64,000 nt of DNA from JANXXV01 sp038230275 (GTDB lineage Bacteria; Acidobacteriota; Terriglobia; Bryobacterales; Bryobacteraceae): positions 1 to 64,000 of the forward strand of contig JBBRNO010000017.1 of assembly GCA_038230275.1 (NCBI GenBank), in the 5' to 3' direction. Below the pieces are notes generated by a model. That model saw nothing but the letters and a program-made list of their open reading frames with translations. It ran no database searches and was not told the DNA's origin. The position numbers and the translations under genes are program-made. Shown here one piece after another: positions 51,408 through 59,367 of the stretch (position 1 is the first letter of the stretch; each line of letters opens with the position of its first letter).

Positions 51408-51739
51408 CGCACCTCAGGCATCGCGAAGGGAACGCGCAACGAATGAAATGCACCTGCGGCGGCCAGCACCGGCCACGGAGTGGCGTCGGCAAAGCGCGTG
51501 CACACAATCAGCTTGGCGCCAGGAGCCGCGGTGCAAATTGCGCCGATCACATCAACTGGAGCGATTTTCGATTCGGCGGGGTGGAAAACTACCGCGACGA
51601 TATTACACTGTTCACGCACAATCTTCAAAGCCACTACGTTCCGGACGCGCGTCAGCGACCACCCGTACACGTGCGCAGCGGCCGAGAGGATGCGGATTTC
51701 TATAGGGCCCGGACTGAAAACAACGATTGTAGCGGGCAT
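51353..51739 (-). CDS. Degenerate receiver-like (pseudo-receiver) protein
   Basis: 128 aa from the ATG at 51739, which has a good AAGGAAAG ribosome binding site; an upstream start at 51784 is possible. The strand/helix rhythm matches a CheY-like domain: ATIVVFSPGPIEIRIL, IVAVVFHPAE, AKLIVCTRFAD and HSLRVPFAMPEV. The usual acidic pair is replaced by SPGP, the phospho-Asp position is His53 and the KPF lysine is Val103, so phosphorylation is not expected. No DNA-binding domain. Probably a protein interaction module; it could also be a decaying regulator. Confidence 0.6.
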   Translation of the reverse strand: MPATIVVFSPGPIEIRILSAAAHVYGWSLTRVRNVVALKIVREQCNIVAVVFHPAESKIAPVDVIGAICTAAPGAKLIVCTRFADATPWPVLAAAGAFHSLRVPFAMPEVRQSFGFVWAGQSLAAASA

Positions 51740-51925
51740 TCTTTCCTTATCGGCGTGCATTTGAAAGGCCAAGGCGATTAACACACTTTTCGGCCTGTCT
51801 GAATGGAATTCTGCGGGTTTTCACCCAACTTGGCGGCGGAGTGCGCACAGCCATGCCGAACCGCGCAGCGGATGCTTTGGCGCTGCGCGTGCATTCATTT
51901 CGGCTTGAGACCAGACTTAGAATCG

Positions 51926-54598
51926 GTGATTTCACAAGAGAGTGCGGCTGCTTGGTGGGAAATCACGGCGCAAGAGACGGCGCAGAGGCTGGCGACGGAC
52001 CTGGCGGCCGGTCTCTCCGCGGAAGAAGCCGTAAAGCGCGCTGCCGTTTACGGGCCGAACTCAATCAAAGAAGGAAGAAGCAGGGGACCGTGGCGTATTT
52101 TCGCCGCTCAGTTCGCCGACTTCATGATTGTGGTGCTGCTTGCCGCGGGCGTCCTGGCAGGATTTCTGGGAGAGCCGGCGGACACGGCCGCGATCCTGGC
52201 CATCGTGATCTTGAACGCGGTCATCGGCTTCACGCAGGAATACCGTGCTGAACGTGCCATCACAGCGTTGCGGCGGATGGCCGCTCCTCAGGCGCGCGCC
52301 CTGCGTAGCGGCGAAGCGGTGACAATTCCAGCGGCGGGCTTGGTTCCGGGCGACATCGTGTTGATGGAAGCCGGAAACCTGGTGCCGGCCGACCTGCGCA
52401 TTTGCGAAGCAGCGGAACTCACAATCGATGAATCGTCACTGACTGGCGAATCGCAGCCGGTGGAAAAGAGCATCAGTCCAGTGACGGCTAATCCGCCGGA
52501 AGGGCTCTCTTTGGGCGACCGGACGTGCGTCGCTTATAAAGGCACTATCGTCACGCATGGACGCGGCCGGGGAATCATTACCGCTTCGGGAATGGATACC
52601 GAATTGGGCCGCATCGCGGGCCTGCTCGACCGGCCAACCGATATTAGAACTCCGCTACAGAAACGTCTGGCGCAGTTCGGAAAATATCTGGCGATGGGTG
52701 CGCTGGCGATCTGTGCCATTATCTTCGCCGCCGGCTTGCAGAGTGGCGTGCCGCTGGTGCGCATGTTTCTAACCGCCGTAAGCTTGGCCGTGGCGGCGAT
52801 TCCGGAAGCGCTTCCGGCGGTGGTTACCATAGCCCTGGCGCTGGGGGCACGGCGTATGCTGCGGGCCCACACACTGGTGAGGCGATTGCCCGCAGTGGAA
52901 ACATTGGGTTCGGTGACTTACATCTGTTCCGACAAGACGGGCACACTCACGCAGAACCGAATGCGTCTTACATCCATCTACGCCGATGGCAAGGAATTCG
53001 CCGACTGGCAGGGAGTCGGCAACGGAGAACCTTGGAAAACTCTTTTCACAGCGCTCGCCTTAAACAACGACGCCACGGGAAATGGATATGGCGACCCCAC
53101 CGAAGTGGCTCTGCTGGAGGCGGCCGCCCAAGCGGGCTACGACAGGACGGTACTGCAGCAGAGCCTGCCGCGCGTAGCCGAAGAAGCCTTCAATTCCGCA
53201 CGCAGGAGGATGACGACGCTGCACCGGTCCGCCGGGGCGGCCATGGCCTTTACGAAAGGAGCGCCAGAGGCCGTTTTACCCCATTGCGCCAAGGCGCTTC
53301 ACTCCAGCGGCGAGGTTGTGTTCGACCAACCCGCGATGAATGCCGTGGCCGGGCGGATGGCTGCCGGGGGCTTGCGCGTAATGGCGATTGCCTATCGCCG
53401 GTTTCTCTCGGTCCCCTCTCTTCCGGTACCTTCAGGCGCGGAACTTGAAAATCCGGGAGAGCCGGGGACTGCAGCGAATCCGCTGGTCTTTCTTGGGCTG
53501 GTAGGGTTGATGGATCCGCCGCGCAAGGAAGCGCAGGACGCGGTCGCGGTTTGCCGGCAGGCTGGAATAGTTCCAGTGATGATCACGGGCGATCATCCGG
53601 CAACGGCCCAGGCGATTGCCGGGCAGTTGGGCATTCTGGCGGCCGGCGGGGTGGTGATGACGGGCGCTGAACTGGAGCGGCTGAGCGCGGCGGAACTGGA
53701 AATCCAAGTGATGACCGTGCGGGTTTACGCGCGGGTGGACCCGGCGCAGAAGTTGCGCATTGTGGAAGCGCTGCAAAAGCGCGGCGAATTCGTGGCCATG
53801 ACCGGCGACGGAGTCAACGACGCGCCTGCCCTGCAACAGGCCGATATCGGCATTGCCATGGGCAAGGGCGGGACAGATGTCGCCCGCCAAGCGGCTGATC
53901 TGGTGCTGCTTGACGACAATTTCGCTACCATCGTCGCGGCCACGCGCGAGGGCCGGCATATCTACGACAACATCCGGAAATTTGTTAGTTTCGTAATGTC
54001 GAGCAATTCGGCGGAAATCTGGACCATTTTCCTGGCGCCGATGCTGGGGCTGCCGGTACCATTGCTGCCGATCCACATTCTTTGGATCAATCTGGTGACC
54101 GATGGACTGCCGGGGCTGGCGCTGACGAGCGAGCCGCAGGAAGGGTCGATCATGCGCCGTCCGCCACGGCCCCCTAGCGAGAGCCTGTTCGCCGGCGGTC
54201 TTTGGCAGCATGTGGTATGGGTGGGGCTACTGATCGCCGGACTGTCGCTGTTTTCGCAGGCCTACGCAATGCAAACCGGTTCCGCGCACTGGCAGACCAT
54301 GATCTTCACCGTGCTGACGCTTTCGCAGATGGCCAACGTGATGACGGCGCGGTCCGAGGTGGAATCCTTTTGGAGCCTGGGCCTGTTCACCAACCTTCCA
54401 CTGCTGGGCGCCGTCACACTGACCTTCGTAATGCAGATGGCGGCCATCTACTTTCCGCCGCTGCAACGAATCCTGCGGACGGCACCGCTGAGCGCCAGCG
54501 AACTGGCCTTCGCGCTGGGTCTGTGCGCCCTGGTGTTCATAGCCGTGGAAATAGAGAAGTGGCTGATCCGCAAGCGGTGGATTTACGCAAACCGATGA
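51926..54598 (+). CDS. Cation-transporting P-type ATPase (P2A/Ca2+-like)
   Basis: About 890 aa from a GTG at 51926; the open frame starts at an ATG at 51803, but the extra 41 residues do not fit the family. Marks: N-terminal cation ATPase domain ETAQRLATDLAAGLSAEEA; TGES loop LTIDESSLTGESQPVEKS; transmembrane helix 4 VAAIPEALPAVVTIALALG (the PEALP calcium-type motif); phosphorylation motif DKTGTLTQ with Asp336; hinge TGDGVNDAPALQQADIGIAMG; C-terminal membrane region. The type suggests a Ca2+ or Mn2+ pump. A UspA-family gene follows 50 bp downstream. Confidence 0.9.
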   Translation: MISQESAAAWWEITAQETAQRLATDLAAGLSAEEAVKRAAVYGPNSIKEGRSRGPWRIFAAQFADFMIVVLLAAGVLAGFLGEPADTAAILAIVILNAVIGFTQEYRAERAITALRRMAAPQARALRSGEAVTIPAAGLVPGDIVLMEAGNLVPADLRICEAAELTIDESSLTGESQPVEKSISPVTANPPEGLSLGDRTCVAYKGTIVTHGRGRGIITASGMDTELGRIAGLLDRPTDIRTPLQKRLAQFGKYLAMGALAICAIIFAAGLQSGVPLVRMFLTAVSLAVAAIPEALPAVVTIALALGARRMLRAHTLVRRLPAVETLGSVTYICSDKTGTLTQNRMRLTSIYADGKEFADWQGVGNGEPWKTLFTALALNNDATGNGYGDPTEVALLEAAAQAGYDRTVLQQSLPRVAEEAFNSARRRMTTLHRSAGAAMAFTKGAPEAVLPHCAKALHSSGEVVFDQPAMNAVAGRMAAGGLRVMAIAYRRFLSVPSLPVPSGAELENPGEPGTAANPLVFLGLVGLMDPPRKEAQDAVAVCRQAGIVPVMITGDHPATAQAIAGQLGILAAGGVVMTGAELERLSAAELEIQVMTVRVYARVDPAQKLRIVEALQKRGEFVAMTGDGVNDAPALQQADIGIAMGKGGTDVARQAADLVLLDDNFATIVAATREGRHIYDNIRKFVSFVMSSNSAEIWTIFLAPMLGLPVPLLPIHILWINLVTDGLPGLALTSEPQEGSIMRRPPRPPSESLFAGGLWQHVVWVGLLIAGLSLFSQAYAMQTGSAHWQTMIFTVLTLSQMANVMTARSEVESFWSLGLFTNLPLLGAVTLTFVMQMAAIYFPPLQRILRTAPLSASELAFALGLCALVFIAVEIEKWLIRKRWIYANR

Positions 54599-54648
54599 CT
54601 CCTGTATGATATGGTCTCAAAACTGCATAGCGAGCCGATGAGGAACCA

Positions 54649-55500
54649 ATGCTTCCATTTCGAAAGATTCTGTTTCCGGTCGATTATTCTGGGCCTTGCC
54701 TGGCTGCCGCGCCTCATGTGAAAGCGATGGTAGAGACGTATCAAGCGGAACTTACGCTGATACACTCGTACGGACTTGGACCCATCGCCTACAGCGAACT
54801 GATGGTGGCCGACCCCGAGTTGCCGGAGCGAATAAGGCCGATGGAAGCGAACCGGCTGGAGAAATTTGCCGCTGAGGTGTTTCCGGATCAAACCGTTGAA
54901 ACCTTCGTGGAACAGGGCGAGGCTGGTTCAGTGATTCACCACTTCGTTCAGCACCAGGGCACCGATCTGGTGATGATCCCGGCCCAGGGTCACGGCGCGC
55001 TCCGCAGGTTACTGCTGGGATCGGTGACGGCGAAAGTGCTGCACGATGTTAGCGCCGCGGTCTGGACGGGAACGGCATCCAGCCTGACCTGCCGGCCGGA
55101 ATATCACTCGATCGTGTGTGCGCTGGATGAGAGCGAAGAAGCCGAAGCCATTCTGATGGCGGCCGCAGCCTTCGCCCGTCAGTTTGGCGCGCAACTATAT
55201 CTGGTGCATTGCGTGGAATTACCCACAATGGCGTTGGAGATCGATGTCAGTTCGTTCCGCCGCGCAATTATCGAGTCGGCAGACGGGAAGCTGCGAGAGC
55301 TGAAGAGCAGGCTGGGCGTTGACGCACCGCATTACGTGACCGACGAAATCATGATCGACGGCATACGGAAAGAGGCCCTGCGTGTGAACGCGGACCTGGT
55401 GATTGTGGGCCGCGGCCGCTCTCAGGGATTACTGAGCGGCCTGTGGTCTCGGATGTACTCCTTGATTCAAGAGGCGCCGTGCCCGGTAATGAGCATCTGA
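54649..55500 (+). CDS. Universal stress protein with two tandem UspA domains
   Basis: 283 aa with two UspA repeats: 1-140 (FRKILFPVDYSGPC, then DLVMIPAQGHGALRRLLLGSVTAKVL, a G-2x-G-9x-G-S/T nucleotide-binding pattern) and about 150-283 (SIVCALDESEEAEAIL, DLVIVGRGRSQGLLSGLWSRMYSLIQEAPCPVMSI). The second repeat's glycine motif is partly altered. UspA proteins bind ATP and act in stress tolerance. The gene follows the cation ATPase and may be co-transcribed. Confidence 0.9.
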   Translation: MLPFRKILFPVDYSGPCLAAAPHVKAMVETYQAELTLIHSYGLGPIAYSELMVADPELPERIRPMEANRLEKFAAEVFPDQTVETFVEQGEAGSVIHHFVQHQGTDLVMIPAQGHGALRRLLLGSVTAKVLHDVSAAVWTGTASSLTCRPEYHSIVCALDESEEAEAILMAAAAFARQFGAQLYLVHCVELPTMALEIDVSSFRRAIIESADGKLRELKSRLGVDAPHYVTDEIMIDGIRKEALRVNADLVIVGRGRSQGLLSGLWSRMYSLIQEAPCPVMSI

Positions 55501-56124
55501 GCGGCGCTGGCAGGAACTCCGTTCCGCGGCTGGCGCGGCCTAGGATTGCTCCAGGAGTGTGCGCGATTTTGCGCAGCCCTTGCCCCTAATCTGCTTGCCC
55601 TCACTCAAGGGGCGACCTGAACGCCGGCTGCTAGGCAGTGTGAACAAACCTCATCTTGAAGCTATCGTGGTCGACAGGGATTGGTCGCGCCGCCCTATTA
55701 CGTCGAACTCAACCGCTTAGCGGTAGGGGGTGCCAGAGAAGCATGGAGGTGACTGGCAGGAAGGTGTGTCCCGGCTAGAGAAGCACTGGGATCAAACTGA
55801 AAAAAGGAAGCCTACATCAACTTCGACGAAAAAGAGCCCAAAGAAGCCCTCCAGCACCCACGCTTCATCGAATAAAATCTGCACACGGATAGTCCATCCC
55901 ATCCAACTTGTTTACCCCAGCCATTTGAACCAACCGAGTCACGCTAATAATCACGATCACTGGAAAGTTTGACCAATCGACAAGTTAGCGTCAACCACTT
56001 ACAGTGAAACAGGAAACAGGCGCCACTTTCCCAATGCTACAAACGGCAGGAATGGAGGGAGTCCGCAGTGGCGTTCCTTCTCCCTGGCCCGCTTGGGCGA
56101 AAGGCTTCGAAAAGAGAGGAATCA
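55501..56124. other. Long intergenic region without a recognised gene
   Basis: About 620 bp. An 80-codon frame (55730-55972) has no family resemblance. In another frame, about 55811-55875 encodes AYINFDEKEPKEALQHPRFIE then a stop, which looks like the end of a real gene and so may be a truncated relic. No tRNA, IS end or terminator was seen. Confidence 0.4.
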
Positions 56125-56445
56125 ATGCGAGTTACGATAGCACACGAGAAAGGCCAGCAGGAGGCGCAGCGGATTGTGGATCAGTCGGCGCAAGAGCTGA
56201 TTCAGAGCGTGGCCGCCGGGCCGGTGAAGATTCTGGACCCGGTAAAGAGCTGGGACGGCAATACGATGACGTTTTCCTTTCGCGGGAAAATGGGGCTGTT
56301 CGGCGCAACGGTTCGCGGCACAGTAGAGGTGAACGAAAAAGACGTCACGATTGACGTGGAACTGCCGGGAATGGTGAAGAAGTTCGTCGCCGAAGACAAG
56401 ATTCGGGCTGCGCTCGAAACCAAGGCAAAAGGGCTCTTGGCATAA
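56125..56445 (+). CDS. Polyhydroxyalkanoic acid system family protein (PHA_gran_rgn)
   Basis: 106 aa from the ATG at 56125, which follows AGAGAGGAA. The short beta-rich protein MRVTIAHEKGQQEAQRIVD ... NTMTFSFRGKMGLFGATVRGTVEVNEKDVTIDVELPGMVKKF matches the family of small proteins found near PHA synthesis genes in other bacteria. No phaC or phasin genes are in the window, and the function is unknown. Separated from the following HDOD gene by 41 bp on the same strand. Confidence 0.75.
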   Translation: MRVTIAHEKGQQEAQRIVDQSAQELIQSVAAGPVKILDPVKSWDGNTMTFSFRGKMGLFGATVRGTVEVNEKDVTIDVELPGMVKKFVAEDKIRAALETKAKGLLA

Positions 56446-56486
56446 TCGAGGCGGCAAGCCGGGATTCTTGCCGATAAGAGACGTAT

Positions 56487-57719
56487 ATGGATGCGTCAAA
56501 CGCCGGCATTCGCTCTCACTGCTTACGGGTTGCGGGTTGGGCTCATGAGCTTTCGGTGGGATTGAAGCTGACGGCGGAAGAGGAGCGTCTGCTGGAAGAG
56601 GCGGCGCTCCTGCATCATTCGCCGCTGGAAATGCTGGAAGCGGAAACGTTAGATCGGCTGACGAAGGATCTATGGCCGGAACGCCCACAGCGGCAGCCGC
56701 TGGAATCGCGTGGCGCGCCCGCGAAGGTGAGCGCGATTCTTCAAGCGATGCGGCATCCTGGGGGGAGTCTTCAGGCTGACCGGATATCGTCAATGGCAAA
56801 GACCCTGGAGATTGCGAATCTGTTCGACGAACAGCTGGAGATGGCCCAGTTTGAAGGCCATGCGGTACAGGAGGTATTGGAGGCGGCGTCGGCAGACCCG
56901 GTACTGGGGCCGGCGCTTCAAGTATTGCGAATGTCGAATCGCAACGAGCTGCTGGCAATGATTCCGCGCCTGCCAGTGTATCCGGCGGTTGCCGTTAAAG
57001 CGCTGGCGGCGCTGGCAAAACCGGATGTCCGTTTAAGCGAGCTTGAACAGATAAGCCAAACGGACCAAGTGCTGGCCGGACAGCTGCTGCAAGCGGCAAA
57101 TTCGACGTTTTTCAGCCCGCGATATCCGTTGAAGACGGTCAAGGCTGCCATTTCCTATGTCGGGCTCGATCACGCCAGGAGTATTTTGTCGACGGCCGCG
57201 CTTCGACCGTTATTTGGCGCTCCCAAGTTAAAGAAGCTGTGGATCCACTCAGTGGAGACGGCGCAGGTGGCGGAGCGAATTGCGGCACTGACATCTACGA
57301 TCAGCCCGCGCGAGGCATTTCTGGCGGGACTGGTACACGATGTGGGCCGGTTGGCGATCAGTCTGCTGCCGTCGCCGGCCAGCGAAGCCTATAACCGTAT
57401 GACTTTGAAAGGGTGTGAAGTAACGGTTGCGGAATTGGTGCTGTTCGGTTTCGATCATTCCGAAGCCGGAGCAGAAGTCTTGCGGATTTGGAAGTTTCCG
57501 CCCGACCTGGTTTTGGCCGTACAGAACCACCACAACCCGGACCGCGTCACCTCAAACCTGGCGGCGTTGCTCTATGTGGCGGAATTCTGGAGCGCGGCCG
57601 ATGAGGACTTGCCTTCGAACGCCCTGTTGCAGGGAGCTGTGAAGCAACTGGGGCTGACACCGGAAGCGATTGGAGCGGCGGATCTTTCGCGAGCCGGGGC
57701 GGTCCAGGGACTGCTCTAG
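56487..57719 (+). CDS. HDOD-domain signalling protein
   Basis: 410 aa. The first 60 residues recall an HD-domain start (IRSHCLRVAGWAHELSVGL, AALLHH), possibly a degenerate HD-GYP part. The HDOD domain is at about 160-360: MIPRLPVYPAVAVKALAALAKPDV, ISQTDQVLAGQLLQAANSTFF, GLDHARSILSTAAL and the HD-like FLAGLVHDVGRLAIS and GFDHSEAGAEVL. HDOD proteins are usually signalling outputs without nuclease activity. It is followed by a kinase/regulator pair 38 bp downstream and may belong with it. Confidence 0.85.
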   Translation: MDASNAGIRSHCLRVAGWAHELSVGLKLTAEEERLLEEAALLHHSPLEMLEAETLDRLTKDLWPERPQRQPLESRGAPAKVSAILQAMRHPGGSLQADRISSMAKTLEIANLFDEQLEMAQFEGHAVQEVLEAASADPVLGPALQVLRMSNRNELLAMIPRLPVYPAVAVKALAALAKPDVRLSELEQISQTDQVLAGQLLQAANSTFFSPRYPLKTVKAAISYVGLDHARSILSTAALRPLFGAPKLKKLWIHSVETAQVAERIAALTSTISPREAFLAGLVHDVGRLAISLLPSPASEAYNRMTLKGCEVTVAELVLFGFDHSEAGAEVLRIWKFPPDLVLAVQNHHNPDRVTSNLAALLYVAEFWSAADEDLPSNALLQGAVKQLGLTPEAIGAADLSRAGAVQGLL

Positions 57720-57757
57720 CGCCGCCGTCGCCGAAACATCGTTTACAATAAGCCTCG

Positions 57758-58615
57758 ATGCATATCGAGCAGTGGTTTCGATTGCCGCGCCGGTTGCTGG
57801 CGGAGTATCTTGCCGTCTGCTGCGTGCTGCTGTTGATACTGCCTCGAAACGATTGGGTGCGACCGGCCGCGATGATCGCGGTAGGAGCAGTTTTCGTTCT
57901 GCGGGCGATCCAATCGCAACTTGCGGTTTCCCGCCTTCATACGGATTTTCTCTACGCCCTATCCCACGAGCTGCGCACTCCGCTTACGTCCATGCGGCAA
58001 TTGACCGAGGCACTGGCCACCGGCCGCACGCCAAGCGAGGCGCGCCGCCAAACCTACTACGAAGTCTTGCACCGCGAGAGTGAGACGCTGGTTCGGCTGG
58101 TGGAGCGGCTGCTTGACTTCGGGCGCGTGGAGGCAGGCGTACTGGAGTATCGTTTCGAGCTTCTCGATGCAGGTGAAGTCATCGGCCAGGTTGCCGCGGA
58201 ATTCCAGCAGAGTGTCGCGGATATGGGCTATGCGATCGAACTGGACAACGAGGCGCCGGGCTGCCGGATCAGAGCCGACCGCGACGCCCTCAGCCGTTCC
58301 CTTTGGAACCTGCTGGACAATGCGGTTAAGCATTCGCCCGATTGCAAGACGGTGTGGATCGGCGCGGCGCGGGAAGGCAGTCGCCTGCTCATTCGTGTGC
58401 GCGATCAGGGTGTGGGCATCGCCAAGCGCGACCAGAAGAGGATCTTCCAGTTCTTCGTGCGGGCACAATCGCCTGCTCCAGTGCAGCCGAAAGGCACCGG
58501 GCTTGGCTTGGCGATTGTCGATATTTTGATTCAGGCCCACGGCGGCAGTGTTTGCGTGGAGAGCGCGCCCGGCCACGGCAGCACGTTTATTATCAGTTTG
58601 CCGGTGCAAAAGTAG
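57758..58615 (+). CDS. Sensor histidine kinase
   Basis: 285-aa membrane kinase with two helices (about 14-29 and 36-51) and almost no loop between them, so it has no extracytoplasmic sensor domain. HisKA H-box with His70 (FLYALSHELRTPLTSMRQL), N-box DALSRSLWNLLDNAVKHS, G1 IRVRDQGVGIAK and G2 GTGLGLAIVDIL, ending in a short C-terminus. It probably senses the membrane itself or a partner. It abuts its regulator: stop TAG at 58613-58615 and ATG at 58616. Confidence 0.95.
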   Translation: MHIEQWFRLPRRLLAEYLAVCCVLLLILPRNDWVRPAAMIAVGAVFVLRAIQSQLAVSRLHTDFLYALSHELRTPLTSMRQLTEALATGRTPSEARRQTYYEVLHRESETLVRLVERLLDFGRVEAGVLEYRFELLDAGEVIGQVAAEFQQSVADMGYAIELDNEAPGCRIRADRDALSRSLWNLLDNAVKHSPDCKTVWIGAAREGSRLLIRVRDQGVGIAKRDQKRIFQFFVRAQSPAPVQPKGTGLGLAIVDILIQAHGGSVCVESAPGHGSTFIISLPVQK

Positions 58616-59293
58616 ATGCCGCGCATTCTGGTGATCGAAGACGATCCGGCCATCGCCCTGGGCCTGGAAGACGACCTGCGCCTGGAAGGGTACGAAGTGG
58701 AAGTGGCGACTGACGGCCGGACCGGAAGCCGGCGCGCCCGCGAGGAAGCGTTCGACCTGATTCTGCTGGACGTCATGCTACCGCAAAAGGATGGTTTCGA
58801 GGTCTGCCGGGAGATTCGGCGCGCCGGGTTGAAGACTCCGATTCTGCTGCTGACGGCCCGCGGCGAGGAGACGGAAAAACTGCTCGGCTTCGAATTGGGG
58901 GCCGACGATTACGTCACCAAGCCGTTTAGTCCGCGTGAGGTGAGGGCGCGCATCAAGGCGTTGCTGCGCAGGGCCGCGGGAGGCGGCGAACAGGAAATTT
59001 ATCGCTTTGGCGACGCCGAGGTGGATTTGCCCCGATGCGAACTGCGCCGGGCCGGGCGCGTGGTGGAATTAACGGCGACTGAGTTTCAACTGCTGAGCTT
59101 CTTCGTGCGGAAGAAAGGCCGCACGCTAAGCCGCGAACAGCTGTTGAACGAAGTCTGGGGGCCCGACGTCCATACAACCGACCGCGTGATCGACACCCAT
59201 ATCGTCAACCTGCGTAAGAAGATTGAGCCGCATCCCGAAAGACCGGAGTACTTGGTCAGCGTCCGCGCCATTGGTTACCGCTTTGACGGATAG
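58616..59293 (+). CDS. OmpR/PhoB-family response regulator
   Basis: 225 aa. Receiver: Asp9/Asp10 pair, phosphoacceptor Asp52 (LILLDVMLPQKDG), Thr80 and Lys102 (DDYVTKPFSPRE). Winged helix (about 128-225): VVELTATEFQLLSFFVRKKGRTLSREQLLNEVWG and RVIDTHIVNLRKKIEPH, YLVSVRAIGYRFDG. It is paired with the histidine kinase directly upstream. No target is evident; the next gene is on the same strand after 74 bp. Confidence 0.95.
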   Translation: MPRILVIEDDPAIALGLEDDLRLEGYEVEVATDGRTGSRRAREEAFDLILLDVMLPQKDGFEVCREIRRAGLKTPILLLTARGEETEKLLGFELGADDYVTKPFSPREVRARIKALLRRAAGGGEQEIYRFGDAEVDLPRCELRRAGRVVELTATEFQLLSFFVRKKGRTLSREQLLNEVWGPDVHTTDRVIDTHIVNLRKKIEPHPERPEYLVSVRAIGYRFDG

Positions 59294-59367
59294 GCGCACG
59301 AATCTCACGCAATCCTGACAGTTCGCATATCAAACTCTAACGGCCGCGTTGTAGTCTGGTTAAACGA

